From assembly GCA_937880175.1 (NCBI GenBank), contig CALFLO010000142.1, forward strand, positions 1-23,215: a stretch of DNA of 23,215 bases, in the 5' to 3' direction. The stretch comes from an uncultured Gluconobacter sp. (lineage in GTDB: Bacteria; Pseudomonadota; Alphaproteobacteria; Acetobacterales; Acetobacteraceae). A model generated the notes under the pieces. That model was not told the origin of the DNA. It ran no database searches and worked only from the letters and a program-made list of their open reading frames with translations. A program made the position numbers and the translations under genes. Shown one piece after another: positions 15,196-23,146 of this stretch (the first letter of the stretch is position 1; each line of letters begins with the position of its first letter).

Positions 15196-15912
15196 ATGCT
15201 GACGTCCCTGGCCCGCATCCGTTCCGATGATGCCGCCACTTTCTATGAAAGCCGACAGGGCCAGCGCACGGCACTGCTTCTCAACGACCGCCTGCAGAGC
15301 ATCATGCCCCCCATGCGCGGCCGAAGGATCCTTGGGATAGGCTATACAGCGCCCTATCTCCCGGAAAGTGCGGAATTTGCTGTCTCCGCCCGCCTGCGTC
15401 ACTCCCAGACCCGGAAAATACTCCGCCCTTCCAGAACAGACTGCATCATCGACAGCGCACGCCTGCCCTTTGACGACCTGTCGATGAACGCCGTCCTCGT
15501 CGTCCACGGCCTCGAATTCACGCGCTTTGCACCGGATTTCCTGCGGGCCATCTGGCGCACCCTCAGCGATGACGGCGTCCTCACGCTGGTTGTGCCCAAC
15601 CGTTCGGGCTACTGGGCCCATACCGACGCCACACCCTTCGGTCACGGCATCCCCTATAGCAGCGGCCAGTTGACCCGCCTGCTGGATCAGGCGCTGTTCC
15701 GGATCGAGCATCATTCCAGCGCCCTGATCGCCCCACCCTCCGCATTATCGGTCACGCATGGTCGTCTGATGGAGCGGATTGGCCGCGGAATACGTCTGCC
15801 CTGCGGTGGCGTCCACGTCGTCACCGCCCGCAAGAACGTCTATGCCGGAACACCGCTGATCGATGAAAAACTGCGAGCTCCGCTGCCGCAACAGGTCGCC
15901 GAACCTGCCTGA
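15196..15912 (+). CDS. SAM-dependent methyltransferase-like protein (type 11 fold)
   Basis: A 238-residue protein. The fold order is visible: a motif I region (GRRILGIGYTAPYLP), an acidic-loop segment ending in ARLPFDDLSMNAVLVVHGLEF (motif II/III with LPF), a helix AIWRTLSDDGVLTLVVPN, and a C-terminal SALSVTHGRLMER. Motif I lacks most of the usual GxGxG glycines. This form beside gloB is common in alphaproteobacteria. The substrate is unknown. GAGG lies 7 bases before the ATG. Only 40 bases separate its start from the divergent gloB start, so the promoters must overlap or sit inside coding sequence. Confidence 0.85.
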   Translation: MLTSLARIRSDDAATFYESRQGQRTALLLNDRLQSIMPPMRGRRILGIGYTAPYLPESAEFAVSARLRHSQTRKILRPSRTDCIIDSARLPFDDLSMNAVLVVHGLEFTRFAPDFLRAIWRTLSDDGVLTLVVPNRSGYWAHTDATPFGHGIPYSSGQLTRLLDQALFRIEHHSSALIAPPSALSVTHGRLMERIGRGIRLPCGGVHVVTARKNVYAGTPLIDEKLRAPLPQQVAEPA

Positions 15913-15965
15913 AAGACATTTCGGCGGAAATCCTGCCCGAAAAACGCCTTCTTTGTGGCGAATTC

Positions 15966-15993
15966 TTGACCCTCCCGCCGTGTGCCGTAAGAG
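15966..15993 (+). promoter_or_regulatory. Candidate sigma-70 promoter for psd-pssA
   Basis: TTGACC (15966-15971), a 16-base spacer and TAAGAG (15988-15993). If used, transcription would begin within a few bases of the psd ATG at 16002, giving a nearly leaderless message. Based on hexamer match only. Confidence 0.35.
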
Positions 15994-16001
15994 TGCGTTC
16001 C

Positions 16002-16679
16002 ATGTCGCTGATCCAGTCCTTCAAGCTTGTCCTGTCGCCGCCGCATCGCGCCGCGACTCCCTTCCTCCTCGCAGGTTCGCTCGTCGGGCTGCTCGGACGG
16101 GCCACGCCCTGGCGCGTCACCCGCCTGCTGGGCAACGCAGGCATCGCCTTCACGGCTTTCTGCCTCTATTTCTTCCGCGACCCCAAGCGCACGCCGCCGC
16201 CGCGCGCCGATCTGGTACTGGCCTCTGCTGACGGACGCGTCACGTCCGTCGCTCTCGTCACCCCACCCGCCGCTCTGGAAATGGGTCACACCCCGGTCTG
16301 GCGCGTCTCGACGTTCCTCTCCGTGCTGAACGTCCACATCAACCGCATGCCCGCTGCTGGTGAAGTCACGAAGATCGCCTATCACGCTGGCAAGTTCCTC
16401 AATGCCAGCCTCGACAAGGCTTCCGAGCACAACGAGCGGAACGAGCTGCGCCTGACACTGCCGGACGGCCGCAATATCGGCGTTGTCCAGATTGCGGGCC
16501 TGATCGCGCGCCGCATCCTGTGCTTCGTGGACGAGGGCGACCACATGGAAGCCGGTGAACGCTTTGGCCTGATCCGCTTCGGCTCGCGCACCGACGTCTA
16601 TCTGCCGCCTGGTGTCGAACCTCTGGTTGTGGAAGGACAGACCATGGTTGGTGGCGAAACTGTCCTGGCGACGCTCTGA
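16002..16679 (+). CDS. psd: Phosphatidylserine decarboxylase proenzyme (short form)
   Basis: A 225-residue inner-membrane enzyme that decarboxylates phosphatidylserine to phosphatidylethanolamine. A hydrophobic N-terminal segment (~18-58) precedes FFRDPKR. Asp77 in ASADGRV, His112 in VHINRMP and the self-cleavage site Gly194-Ser195 in IRFGSRTDVYLP are all present; cleavage there makes the pyruvoyl group on the small subunit. This is the short alphaproteobacterial form in which FGS replaces the LGST of E. coli. The start is the ATG at 16002; the frame is open upstream to a TTG at 15966. It is the first gene of psd-pssA. Confidence 0.95.
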   Translation: MSLIQSFKLVLSPPHRAATPFLLAGSLVGLLGRATPWRVTRLLGNAGIAFTAFCLYFFRDPKRTPPPRADLVLASADGRVTSVALVTPPAALEMGHTPVWRVSTFLSVLNVHINRMPAAGEVTKIAYHAGKFLNASLDKASEHNERNELRLTLPDGRNIGVVQIAGLIARRILCFVDEGDHMEAGERFGLIRFGSRTDVYLPPGVEPLVVEGQTMVGGETVLATL

Positions 16680-16693
16680 GCCAGACGCCATCC

Positions 16694-17575
16694 ATGACCA
16701 CGCCGCCAACGGTTGAACCCACCCGTCCTGCCAGAAAACGCCGCATCCGCCGCAGGCTTCGCCGTATGGGGCGCAATCCCCGCACGCGTGTGCGGGGCCC
16801 GTCGTTCAACCGCCTCATCCCCAACATCATGACGATGCTCGGCCTTTGCGCCGGGCTCAGCGGCATGCGTTTCGCGCTCGAACACCAGTTCGAACCCGCG
16901 GCTGTGGCCCTGCTGATCGCCGCCTGCATCGACGGGCTGGACGGGCGTATTGCCCGCCTGCTCAAGGGCGCCACGCGTTTCGGCGCGGAGTTCGACAGCC
17001 TGTCGGACTTCGTCTGCTTCGGCGTGGCCCCGTCTTTCGTGCTGCTGATGTGGTCGCTCGAACATGCCGGACGGTACTCGTTCGTGCCGTGCATCCTGTT
17101 CACCGTCTGCATGGCCCTGCGTCTGGCCCGCTTCAATGCGAGCCTCGATGACGACGACAAGCCGGAATATTCCTACAGCTTCTTCACGGGCGTTCCCGCC
17201 CCTGCCGGAGCCGGACTGGTGCTGTTCCCGGTTTTCCTCGGCCTCGAAGCCGACCGCCTGCATGCCGAGGGACTGTCTGCCTTTGCGCGCCTGCCTCTCG
17301 TCTCGGCCGTCTGCCTGATCGTCACCGGCCTGCTGCTGGTCTCGACCCTGCCGGTCTGGTCGTTCAAGAACTTCAAGGTCCCGGCACGCTACGTCCTGCC
17401 CCTGATGCTCGGAACCGGCCTCTACGCCGCTCTTCTGGTCGCGGATCCATGGGGCGCTCTTGCCGGTGCGGGACTGCTCTATATCGCCATCCTGCCTTTC
17501 TCCCGCCGCTCCTATCACCGCCTGAAACAGGCGGCGGAGGAAATGTCGGAAACGGTGGAAGAAGAACCCGCCTGA
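16694..17575 (+). CDS. pssA: CDP-diacylglycerol-serine O-phosphatidyltransferase
   Basis: A 293-residue membrane enzyme making phosphatidylserine from CDP-diacylglycerol and serine. The CDP-alcohol phosphatidyltransferase motif DG-x2-AR-x8-G-x3-D-x3-D is complete (Asp83, Gly84, Ala87, Arg88, Gly97, Asp101, Asp105). About eight hydrophobic helices follow, with RLARFN and the FFTGVPAPAGA loop typical of the bacterial PssA subgroup. The N-terminal 35 residues are extremely Arg/Lys-rich. It starts 14 bases after psd, so the two consecutive steps to phosphatidylethanolamine are co-transcribed. The C-terminus is acidic (SETVEEEPA). Confidence 0.95.
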   Translation: MTTPPTVEPTRPARKRRIRRRLRRMGRNPRTRVRGPSFNRLIPNIMTMLGLCAGLSGMRFALEHQFEPAAVALLIAACIDGLDGRIARLLKGATRFGAEFDSLSDFVCFGVAPSFVLLMWSLEHAGRYSFVPCILFTVCMALRLARFNASLDDDDKPEYSYSFFTGVPAPAGAGLVLFPVFLGLEADRLHAEGLSAFARLPLVSAVCLIVTGLLLVSTLPVWSFKNFKVPARYVLPLMLGTGLYAALLVADPWGALAGAGLLYIAILPFSRRSYHRLKQAAEEMSETVEEEPA

Positions 17576-17592
17576 GCCGCAGAAGGCGCAAC

Positions 17593-17627
17593 AAAAAAGG
17601 CCGCCCGGTCATCCGGGCGGCCTTTTT
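17593..17627. terminator. Bidirectional terminator between pssA and the ROK kinase gene
   Basis: Six A (17593-17598), a perfect 10-bp stem (17599-17608 with 17613-17622), a TCAT loop and five T (17623-17627). It serves pssA on the plus strand and the convergent sugar kinase gene on the minus strand. Confidence 0.95.
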
Positions 17628-17648
17628 CATATCCAGTACGCGACAGGC

Positions 17649-18584
17649 TTATTCCGTCACGTCCCACAGCCAGGCCGCACCACGCACGCCGGAGCTGTCA
17701 CCATGCTTGTTGCGCACGATCGGCGTCGTACAGACCGGCGTGATGACATGCTTGGCCAGAAGCGGCGGCACACGCTCATACAGCGTGTGCAGGTTGGACA
17801 CGCCGCCACCGAGCACGATCACGTCGGGGTCGAGGAAGTTGATGACCATCGCGCAGGCCCGGGCGAAACGCTCCGTGTAACGGCCCAGAGCCGCGATCGC
17901 GGCCTGATCGCCATTGGCGGCTGCATCCTCGATCCCGGCCGTGTTGCGATTGCCCGGCCCCTTCCAGTCCGCCGCCAGCGCCGGACCGCTCAGATAGCGT
18001 TCCATGCAGCCCTTGTTCCCACAGAAGCACTCACGCGCGGGCGCGTCCTCCTCTGTCGGCCAGGGCAGAGGCAGATGCCCCCACTCGCCTGCAATGTGGT
18101 GGCGTCCTTCAAGAACACGGCCATTATTGACGATGCCCGCCCCCATGCCGGTCCCAATGATAACGCCGAACACCGTCAGCATGCCCTTGGCCGCGCCATC
18201 GGCGGCTTCGGACAGCGCAAAGCAGTTGGCATCATTTTCCGTGCGGACCGGACGTGCGAGCGCGGATTCCAGATCCTGCCCGAAAGGCTGGTTGTTCAGC
18301 CAGGTCGCATTGGCATTCTTGATCAAACCCGTCTCGGGAGAAATCGATCCCGGAATCCCGATGCCCAGCGTGGACGTATGCTGCCCGGCCGAAACGCGAT
18401 GGCTCGGCACCGCACCCAGACGACGATCCACATCCGCGACGAGATCACGAATGGCCAGAACCGCTTCATTATAGATACCGGGATTGGCAATGCGTTCCCG
18501 CAGGACGAGATCGCCCGAACGATTCAGAACCGCGATTTCGATCTTCGTGCCACCAAGATCAATTCCAAGGCGATAATCAGCCAT
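17649..18584 (-). CDS. ROK family sugar kinase, probably fructokinase
   Basis: A 311-residue kinase. The phosphate-binding GIDLGGTKIE is at the N-terminus, the catalytic Asp lies in ENDANCFAL, ATP is held by GVIIGTGMGAG, and the ROK zinc site follows: His in GEWGHLPLPW and the cysteines of ECFCGNKGCMERY. VINFLDPDVIVLGGGVSN is the second ATP motif. The size and the LPLPWP and CFCG segments are closest to the Mak-type fructokinases; glucose or mannose as substrate cannot be excluded. It phosphorylates free hexose in the cytoplasm and feeds the pentose phosphate pathway. The ATG has AGAG upstream. A bidirectional terminator ends it. Confidence 0.9.
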   Translation of the reverse strand: MADYRLGIDLGGTKIEIAVLNRSGDLVLRERIANPGIYNEAVLAIRDLVADVDRRLGAVPSHRVSAGQHTSTLGIGIPGSISPETGLIKNANATWLNNQPFGQDLESALARPVRTENDANCFALSEAADGAAKGMLTVFGVIIGTGMGAGIVNNGRVLEGRHHIAGEWGHLPLPWPTEEDAPARECFCGNKGCMERYLSGPALAADWKGPGNRNTAGIEDAAANGDQAAIAALGRYTERFARACAMVINFLDPDVIVLGGGVSNLHTLYERVPPLLAKHVITPVCTTPIVRNKHGDSSGVRGAAWLWDVTE

Positions 18585-18749
18585 CTCTAGCCCTGTGCTC
18601 TATACGGCGACCTGAACAACAGGCGACCGAAACTCATGGAAAACGCATCCAGTGCGTCCGTCTGCTTTAACGCGAAACCGTGGCACGACAAGCCGTCCGG
18701 GAACAAAACTTCGTTGTTTCAGGAAATTTCCCCTGCCCGGACCAGCCGC
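18585..18749. other. 165-base gap between the Hyf-like operon and the ROK kinase gene
   Basis: On the minus strand this follows the small-subunit stop. It holds a weak 5-bp inverted repeat (AACAA/TTGTT near 18703-18719) but no clear terminator, so read-through into the kinase gene is possible. A TATAGA-like -10 lies 14-19 bases before the kinase ATG without a good -35. Confidence 0.4.
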
Positions 18750-19235
18750 TCAAGCCTGCGCCAGTTCCTGCAAGGCCCGCAGAATATCTTCCGGAGAGGG
18801 CGGACATCCTGCAATCGAACGCCGCATCGGCGTCAGCGCCTGCAATCCGCCCAGTGTCGCATAACCGGCCGGAAACGGCCCGCCATCGACCGCACAGGCC
18901 CCCACCGCAATCAGACTCCGGCCCGGCGGCATCGCCCGCCAGACCCGGTCCACCATCTCCGCACAGACCCGCGTCACGGCCCCCGTCAGCAGCAACCAGT
19001 CCGCATCCGCCGGATCGCTCACACACACGAACCCCGCCTGCTCCAGCGCAAAGGCACTGCCATTGAGGGACTCGATCTCCATGAAGCACCCCTCGCACCC
19101 GCCCGTCTCAAGGACATAAAGCCCGATCGGGCGCTCCCGGCGCGCCACCGCTCCATCCACAACCGCACGTGAGCGCGTCGCATCCATGAAAGCATGAAGC
19201 AGGCTCAACGGCCCGGTGCGCGATACGATTTTCAT
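18750..19235 (-). CDS. HyfI/NuoB-like small subunit of a hydrogenase-4-like complex
   Basis: A 161-residue soluble protein, related to NuoB, HycG and HyfI. The cysteines fit an N2-type [4Fe-4S] cluster: Cys47 and Cys50 in TGGCEGCFMEIESL, Cys114 in AVGACAVDGGPF and Cys144 in GCPPSPEDIL. WLLLTGAVTR is the conserved strand before the third ligand. It is much shorter than E. coli HyfI (about 250), ending soon after the fourth cysteine. Its ATG overlaps the stop of the large-subunit gene (ATGA), so the two are made together. It would carry electrons between the large subunit and the membrane arm. The name HyfI is by similarity; with the large subunit lacking a NiFe site, hydrogenase activity is not expected. 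Confidence 0.85.
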   Translation of the reverse strand: MKIVSRTGPLSLLHAFMDATRSRAVVDGAVARRERPIGLYVLETGGCEGCFMEIESLNGSAFALEQAGFVCVSDPADADWLLLTGAVTRVCAEMVDRVWRAMPPGRSLIAVGACAVDGGPFPAGYATLGGLQALTPMRRSIAGCPPSPEDILRALQELAQA

Positions 19236-20671
19236 AGCGCTATCCCCGCCGGTGAAAGCCCGATCGAGCCCAGAGCCGCCGGGACACGACTGACGGGATA
19301 GCCACGCAGCATCGCCCCCAGAACGGGCAGAAGCGCCACGCCCGGATCCCGCACATACAGGTTCTCGATGCGCCCGTTCTTCAGCCGCAGCCAGTACCAC
19401 ACGTCTCCGCGTGCGCCCTCGGCCACGCCAATGCCCTCCTCCGTCCGGTCCGGGGCAGGCTCGTCGTCTTCGAGACCAATGCTGCCCAGAATCCGCTCCA
19501 GCAACTTCAGAGAGTCGCGAATTTCCGCAAGCCGCAGCCCCTCACGCGCCCGGGCATCCCCCTGACTCGATCCCGTCGCCCGCAACGCCTCCAGCCGCAT
19601 CCCGGCTTCCCGACGCCGCATGTCCATGCTCCGTCCACTGGCACGTCCGGTCACGCCACCCACGGCAAAACGCTCCGCCAGCCGCGCGTCCAGCACGGCA
19701 AACCCGTCCAGACGCGGCGCAAAAACCCGGTGAAGCTCTTCCAGCGCCGCAAGACGCGGCTGCATCGCAGCATGAACGGCCTGAGCCAGCGGCACGATTT
19801 CCAGACCTTCACGGAAGCCGTCACAGCTCACCATGTCCATCAGACGACGCGAAACGCCCTGCTCCGCGCAGGCCCGCGCAATGGCCTCCCGCGCATGATC
19901 GCAATGCGTCGCGAGCAGTTCCGCATCCACGCCCCGCGCCGTCCGGGCCATATCGAACAGATGGAGCGACACCCGCTCGATCTCCAGCAGAGCCATCCAG
20001 ACATCCCGGATCCCCGCCCCCGGAATCAGCCCCCGCGCCTGCGCCACAGCGCGCGCAAAGGCCAGCGGATGCGCCACGAACCCGCCCGCCGTCATCCGCG
20101 ACACCAACGGCATGGCCTCTTCCGGCGTCCGGCCCAACAGACGCGACACGACCCCGCGATGCGCGCCCCCCGCACAGACATCCACATTCCGGATTTTCCC
20201 CTTCAGAACGTCAAAGGAGAACTCCAGCGGACCACTCAGCCCCGTCTGTTCAGGGCGCAGCAAATGGCTTCCCGCAAGCGGCCGCAACCCTCCCGCAGCC
20301 GGTCCCGGACGGGACGACAACGGCCAGGTGGACGTCCAGCCGCCTTCATCCAGCGCTGGCGCTCCATTGCCGCGAGCATCCATCGCCTCCACGCCATAGA
20401 GATCATACGCCACGCGCTCGCCCCACTCGGCCCCGGCAAAACGCGAGGACGGTGCAAGATAACGCCGGTCTTCCACAGAAGTACTCGCGAGAAGCGGGCG
20501 ATCCCCTTCCAGCAGCAACACATAGGCACGGCCATCATCCGCCCAGCAGGACATCAGCGGCAACGTTGCCCCCGGCGCGGACAGCATCGCGCTCCACTGT
20601 TCGGCATCCAGATGATAATGCGACAGCGCAACCCGCTCGCCGCTGCGGATGATCCGTCCCATACCGATCAT
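19232..20671 (-). CDS. HyfG-like large subunit (NuoC-NuoD fusion) without NiFe ligands
   Basis: A 479-residue protein. Residues ~1-125 are NuoC-like (AEWGERVAYDLYGVEAMD, then GGWTSTWPL). Residues ~140-479 are the NuoD/hydrogenase large-subunit domain: FSFDVLKGKIRNVDVCAGGAHRG, SRMTAGGFVAHPLAFARAV, LLEIERVSLHLFDMA, and a C-terminal domain with VWYWLRLKNGRIENLYVRDP. In HycE/HyfG the first site reads RVCGICGFxH; here it is RMTAGGFVAH. The last site DPCxxC is replaced by SIGLSPAG. The whole protein has only five cysteines (42, 166, 257, 268, 283) and no CxxC pair, so a NiFe centre is impossible. Start ATG at 20671 overlaps the upstream stop (ATGA). About 90 residues shorter than E. coli HyfG. Confidence 0.88.
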   Translation of the reverse strand: MIGMGRIIRSGERVALSHYHLDAEQWSAMLSAPGATLPLMSCWADDGRAYVLLLEGDRPLLASTSVEDRRYLAPSSRFAGAEWGERVAYDLYGVEAMDARGNGAPALDEGGWTSTWPLSSRPGPAAGGLRPLAGSHLLRPEQTGLSGPLEFSFDVLKGKIRNVDVCAGGAHRGVVSRLLGRTPEEAMPLVSRMTAGGFVAHPLAFARAVAQARGLIPGAGIRDVWMALLEIERVSLHLFDMARTARGVDAELLATHCDHAREAIARACAEQGVSRRLMDMVSCDGFREGLEIVPLAQAVHAAMQPRLAALEELHRVFAPRLDGFAVLDARLAERFAVGGVTGRASGRSMDMRRREAGMRLEALRATGSSQGDARAREGLRLAEIRDSLKLLERILGSIGLEDDEPAPDRTEEGIGVAEGARGDVWYWLRLKNGRIENLYVRDPGVALLPVLGAMLRGYPVSRVPAALGSIGLSPAGIAL

Positions 20672-21756
20672 GGTCGCCACCCCGTCACCGGATGCCAGGC
20701 CAGAAACAGCGGACCACACACCCCACCCAGCAACAGAACCGCCTGCATCACGGCCACCATGCCTCGCTCTCCCCGCGCAAACGCCGGCAGCAGCGTCATA
20801 TGCCGGACCGACCACAGAGCAGGCAGCAGACACACCACCAGCAGAACAAGCTGCCCGGTTTCAAGCGAACGCCCGATCCCGATCAGCGCACAGAACACCG
20901 GCCAGGGCGCAGCCCCGGCCGCGATCCCATCCTCGCCACCAGCACCGCGCAGATCCAGAACGGCAAGCCCGAGCGCCGCAAGCAGCAGCAGAACCAGCGC
21001 GGTTCCTTCCCCGGTCGCAGCAGCAAGCGCCCCAAAAGCAGACAGCATCGGCAGGGACACCTTCCGGCCCAGAGAGCGTGACGAGACGAGCATGGTGATC
21101 GTCCCGAACCCCGCAATCAGCATCAGCAGATGAACCAGAGGATATGCGCTCAGACGCAACATCAGCATCAATGCCGAAAACCGCAGCCCCGTATCCAGAA
21201 GCGCCGCCTCAGGCGCGGGAGCAGGTGACGGCCCAAGACCAGCCACCATGCACAGCCCAACCGTCAGCAGCACCGCCCCGAGCGACGACTGCTGCATCGG
21301 CAGAAGCGACGCCCCCAGAAGCCCCAGAACCACACCGCCCAGCCTGCTGCGCGCCATATCCCACACGACGAGCGCCTTGCGCGGCCCCCGCCCCTCGCGC
21401 CAGGCCAGAAGAACGGTTCCCGCGCCACACAGGACCGTCACGGCAAAAGCCGAATGAATGTTCAGCGCCAGAAGCGCACAGCCCGTCACCAGAAACGGCA
21501 GAATCCGCCCGGTCCGGTCCTGAGCCGGCGGCAGAAGAAGTGGAATCGCCGTCACGATGCACGAACAGGCCGCCGCCAGCGCATCCGTTCCCGGCATGAT
21601 CCAGACAGCCAGCGGCGTAATGACGAGCCCGGCCACGGCAAAAGTCACACTGCTGGCGGGCTGACGGTTTTCCGGCGTCAAAAACAGCAGAAACGCCGCC
21701 AGAAGCGGCCAAACGGTCACGGCAAACAGCGTTCCGACAGGAGCAAGCGGGTGCAT
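20668..21756 (-). CDS. Short HyfF/antiporter-like membrane subunit
   Basis: A 362-residue polytopic protein with about ten hydrophobic helices. It begins at an ATG overlapping the previous stop (TGATG) with GGAGG seven bases upstream. Order in the operon and a diverged stretch PSPAPAPEAALLDTGLRFSA, placed where HyfF and NuoL have FHxWLPDAHxxAPxPVSALL, support homology to the proton-channel subunits. It is well short of the ~525 residues of E. coli HyfF and lacks the histidine and lysines of that motif. The later SSIEHMG-type motif is not seen either. It is probably a degenerate antiporter-like subunit; the family call depends partly on context. Confidence 0.68.
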   Translation of the reverse strand: MHPLAPVGTLFAVTVWPLLAAFLLFLTPENRQPASSVTFAVAGLVITPLAVWIMPGTDALAAACSCIVTAIPLLLPPAQDRTGRILPFLVTGCALLALNIHSAFAVTVLCGAGTVLLAWREGRGPRKALVVWDMARSRLGGVVLGLLGASLLPMQQSSLGAVLLTVGLCMVAGLGPSPAPAPEAALLDTGLRFSALMLMLRLSAYPLVHLLMLIAGFGTITMLVSSRSLGRKVSLPMLSAFGALAAATGEGTALVLLLLAALGLAVLDLRGAGGEDGIAAGAAPWPVFCALIGIGRSLETGQLVLLVVCLLPALWSVRHMTLLPAFARGERGMVAVMQAVLLLGGVCGPLFLAWHPVTGWRP

Positions 21757-22277
21757 CAGACGTCCTCCACCCTGCGCCATGCCAGACGCGGCAGAAGCGT
21801 GACACCCAGCGCTCCCAGAACGCCCCACAGGCTCAGCGCCGCCGCAAACAGGGGCCATGAATGCAGCACGCAGGCCACGACAACCAGCCCGTCCGCAGCC
21901 CGCAGAAGCCCTGTGAACTGAACCAGCGGTGTTCCCCACGCAGTACCACAAAGCCCGGCCAGAACCGCCCCCGCGCCCAACACCGGCGCAAGCCCCAGCC
22001 CCGCGCCAGACAGCCCGAGCGCGAGCAGCAGCACAAGCGTTCCAACAACCGGCAGCACAGCCGCCCGGTCCGGCGCTTCCGCCGCAAACCGCCGCAGCCA
22101 GGCCCAGGCCAGCACATTCAGCGCGACGAGAGCCGCAGACGTCAGAAGCGCCATCAGACCTGAACAGACCGTCGCTCCGGCAAAGGCACAGACGGCCCCG
22201 TAAAGCGGCAGCCCCCGGCCGTCCTTGCCCAGACCCGCAAGTGCTAGAAGCAGCAGTAATCCAAACCCGACAATCAT
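21756..22277 (-). CDS. HyfE/NuoK-like small membrane subunit
   Basis: A 173-residue very hydrophobic protein with about six helices, beginning at an ATG overlapping the upstream stop (ATGA) with GGGGAGG eight bases upstream. Placement between the HyfC-like and HyfF-like genes matches HyfE. The C-terminal half has QFTGLLRAADGLVVVACVL, which lines up with the QxxGYxxMENGxxL region of HyfE, but the membrane Glu is absent. Ala, Leu and Gly make up well over half of it, so similarity is hard to score by eye; the call leans on gene order. Confidence 0.65.
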   Translation of the reverse strand: MIVGFGLLLLLALAGLGKDGRGLPLYGAVCAFAGATVCSGLMALLTSAALVALNVLAWAWLRRFAAEAPDRAAVLPVVGTLVLLLALGLSGAGLGLAPVLGAGAVLAGLCGTAWGTPLVQFTGLLRAADGLVVVACVLHSWPLFAAALSLWGVLGALGVTLLPRLAWRRVEDV

Positions 22278-23146
22278 GTGCCGAACCTCCCCGCCAGAGC
22301 CAGAAGAAGCGCCACACCCGCAAACAGCGCCGTCAGCCGCGCGCTCCGCTCCTGCGCCATCAGACGCAACCCGACCGCCACAGCAACCGTCAGCGCCAGC
22401 CGTCCGCCCAGCGCCAGCAGTCCGAGCCACCAGCCCTGCACACCGCCCTGCGCAAGTCCGACACTCACCGGCAACGCCAGATCCGCCAGAAGCAGTAGCC
22501 AGCCACAGTTCAGCACATCGGCAATGCTGCGCGCGGCCTCACGTTCATGACGGTCCCGCAGGCCGGACAACATCTGCGTCACGTCCTCCGAGCGCAGAGG
22601 CGGACACGCGATCCCAAGTGCTAACGCACAGGCCGCAAGCGCCCCTTCGAGCCCTGGTTCCGGCTCGATATGCAACATCGCGCACAGGCCACCCAGCCCG
22701 TCCGTTCCCGGAGCGGCCAGAGCAATCAGGGCCTCGGTCAGACACAGCAGCAGCACTGCAGGAACCAGACGCGCCGCCTCACCCTGCAACAGACCCGGCC
22801 CCAGAAATCCCCGCCCGAGCAGGGCAACCAGCCCGATCACAAGCGGATCAGCCAGAGACGACAGCACCGATCCCGTCGTAACCGCGGGCAGGCACACAAG
22901 CGTCAGCAAACCAGCCGTCAAAGCCAGCGCCGGACGCCCGCTTAACGGAGCCTGAAACAGCGATTTCCAGAAACGCCCGGCCTGCAACATCCGGAACCGC
23001 AGCGCCCCGACCGACCGACCCGCCAGCCAGAACGGCAGCGCATCCAGACACCAGCCCATCACCGGCGCCAGAACAAGAAGCAGAGCAAGCTGAAACAGCG
23101 CTTCCAGCACGGTCAGCAGGATCATCCCGATCTCATGCCCCATCAC
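22274..23146 (-). CDS. HyfC/HycD/NuoH-like membrane subunit
   Basis: A 290-residue protein with about eight helices. The N-terminal helix then LAPVMGWCLDALPFWLAGRSVGALRFRM and GRFWKSLF matches the HycD/HyfC start, where the APLxxGxxRxxKARLQxRxGP element leads to the first cytoplasmic loop. The later charged loop LRDRHEREAARSIADVLNCGWLLLLADLALP aligns with the H-E-rich loop and following helix of HycD. This subunit anchors the soluble arm to the membrane and forms the quinone-side cavity in complex I. It may start at GTG 23146 (GTGA overlap with the previous gene, GGGAG seven bases upstream) or at the next codon, ATG 23143. Confidence 0.75.
   Translation of the reverse strand: MMGHEIGMILLTVLEALFQLALLLVLAPVMGWCLDALPFWLAGRSVGALRFRMLQAGRFWKSLFQAPLSGRPALALTAGLLTLVCLPAVTTGSVLSSLADPLVIGLVALLGRGFLGPGLLQGEAARLVPAVLLLCLTEALIALAAPGTDGLGGLCAMLHIEPEPGLEGALAACALALGIACPPLRSEDVTQMLSGLRDRHEREAARSIADVLNCGWLLLLADLALPVSVGLAQGGVQGWWLGLLALGGRLALTVAVAVGLRLMAQERSARLTALFAGVALLLALAGRFGT

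Noticed and set aside
19232..20671. Active [NiFe]-hydrogenase or formate hydrogenlyase
   Set aside because: No CxxC ligand pair exists in the large subunit, and no maturation genes or HyfH are present in the window.
19411..21133. Two overlapping plus-strand open frames (413 and 467 codons) opposite the HyfG- and HyfF-like genes
   Set aside because: The composition is low-complexity Arg/Pro/Ser/His typical of antisense frames, with no recognisable fold. The minus-strand frames carry conserved motifs and overlapping starts and stops.
21756..22430. N-terminal extensions of the HyfE-, HyfF-, HyfG- and HyfI-like frames upstream of the chosen starts
   Set aside because: The extensions lie inside the preceding genes in another frame and have Cys/Gly/Arg-rich unnatural sequence. 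The overlapping ATGs with good ribosome sites are better starts.
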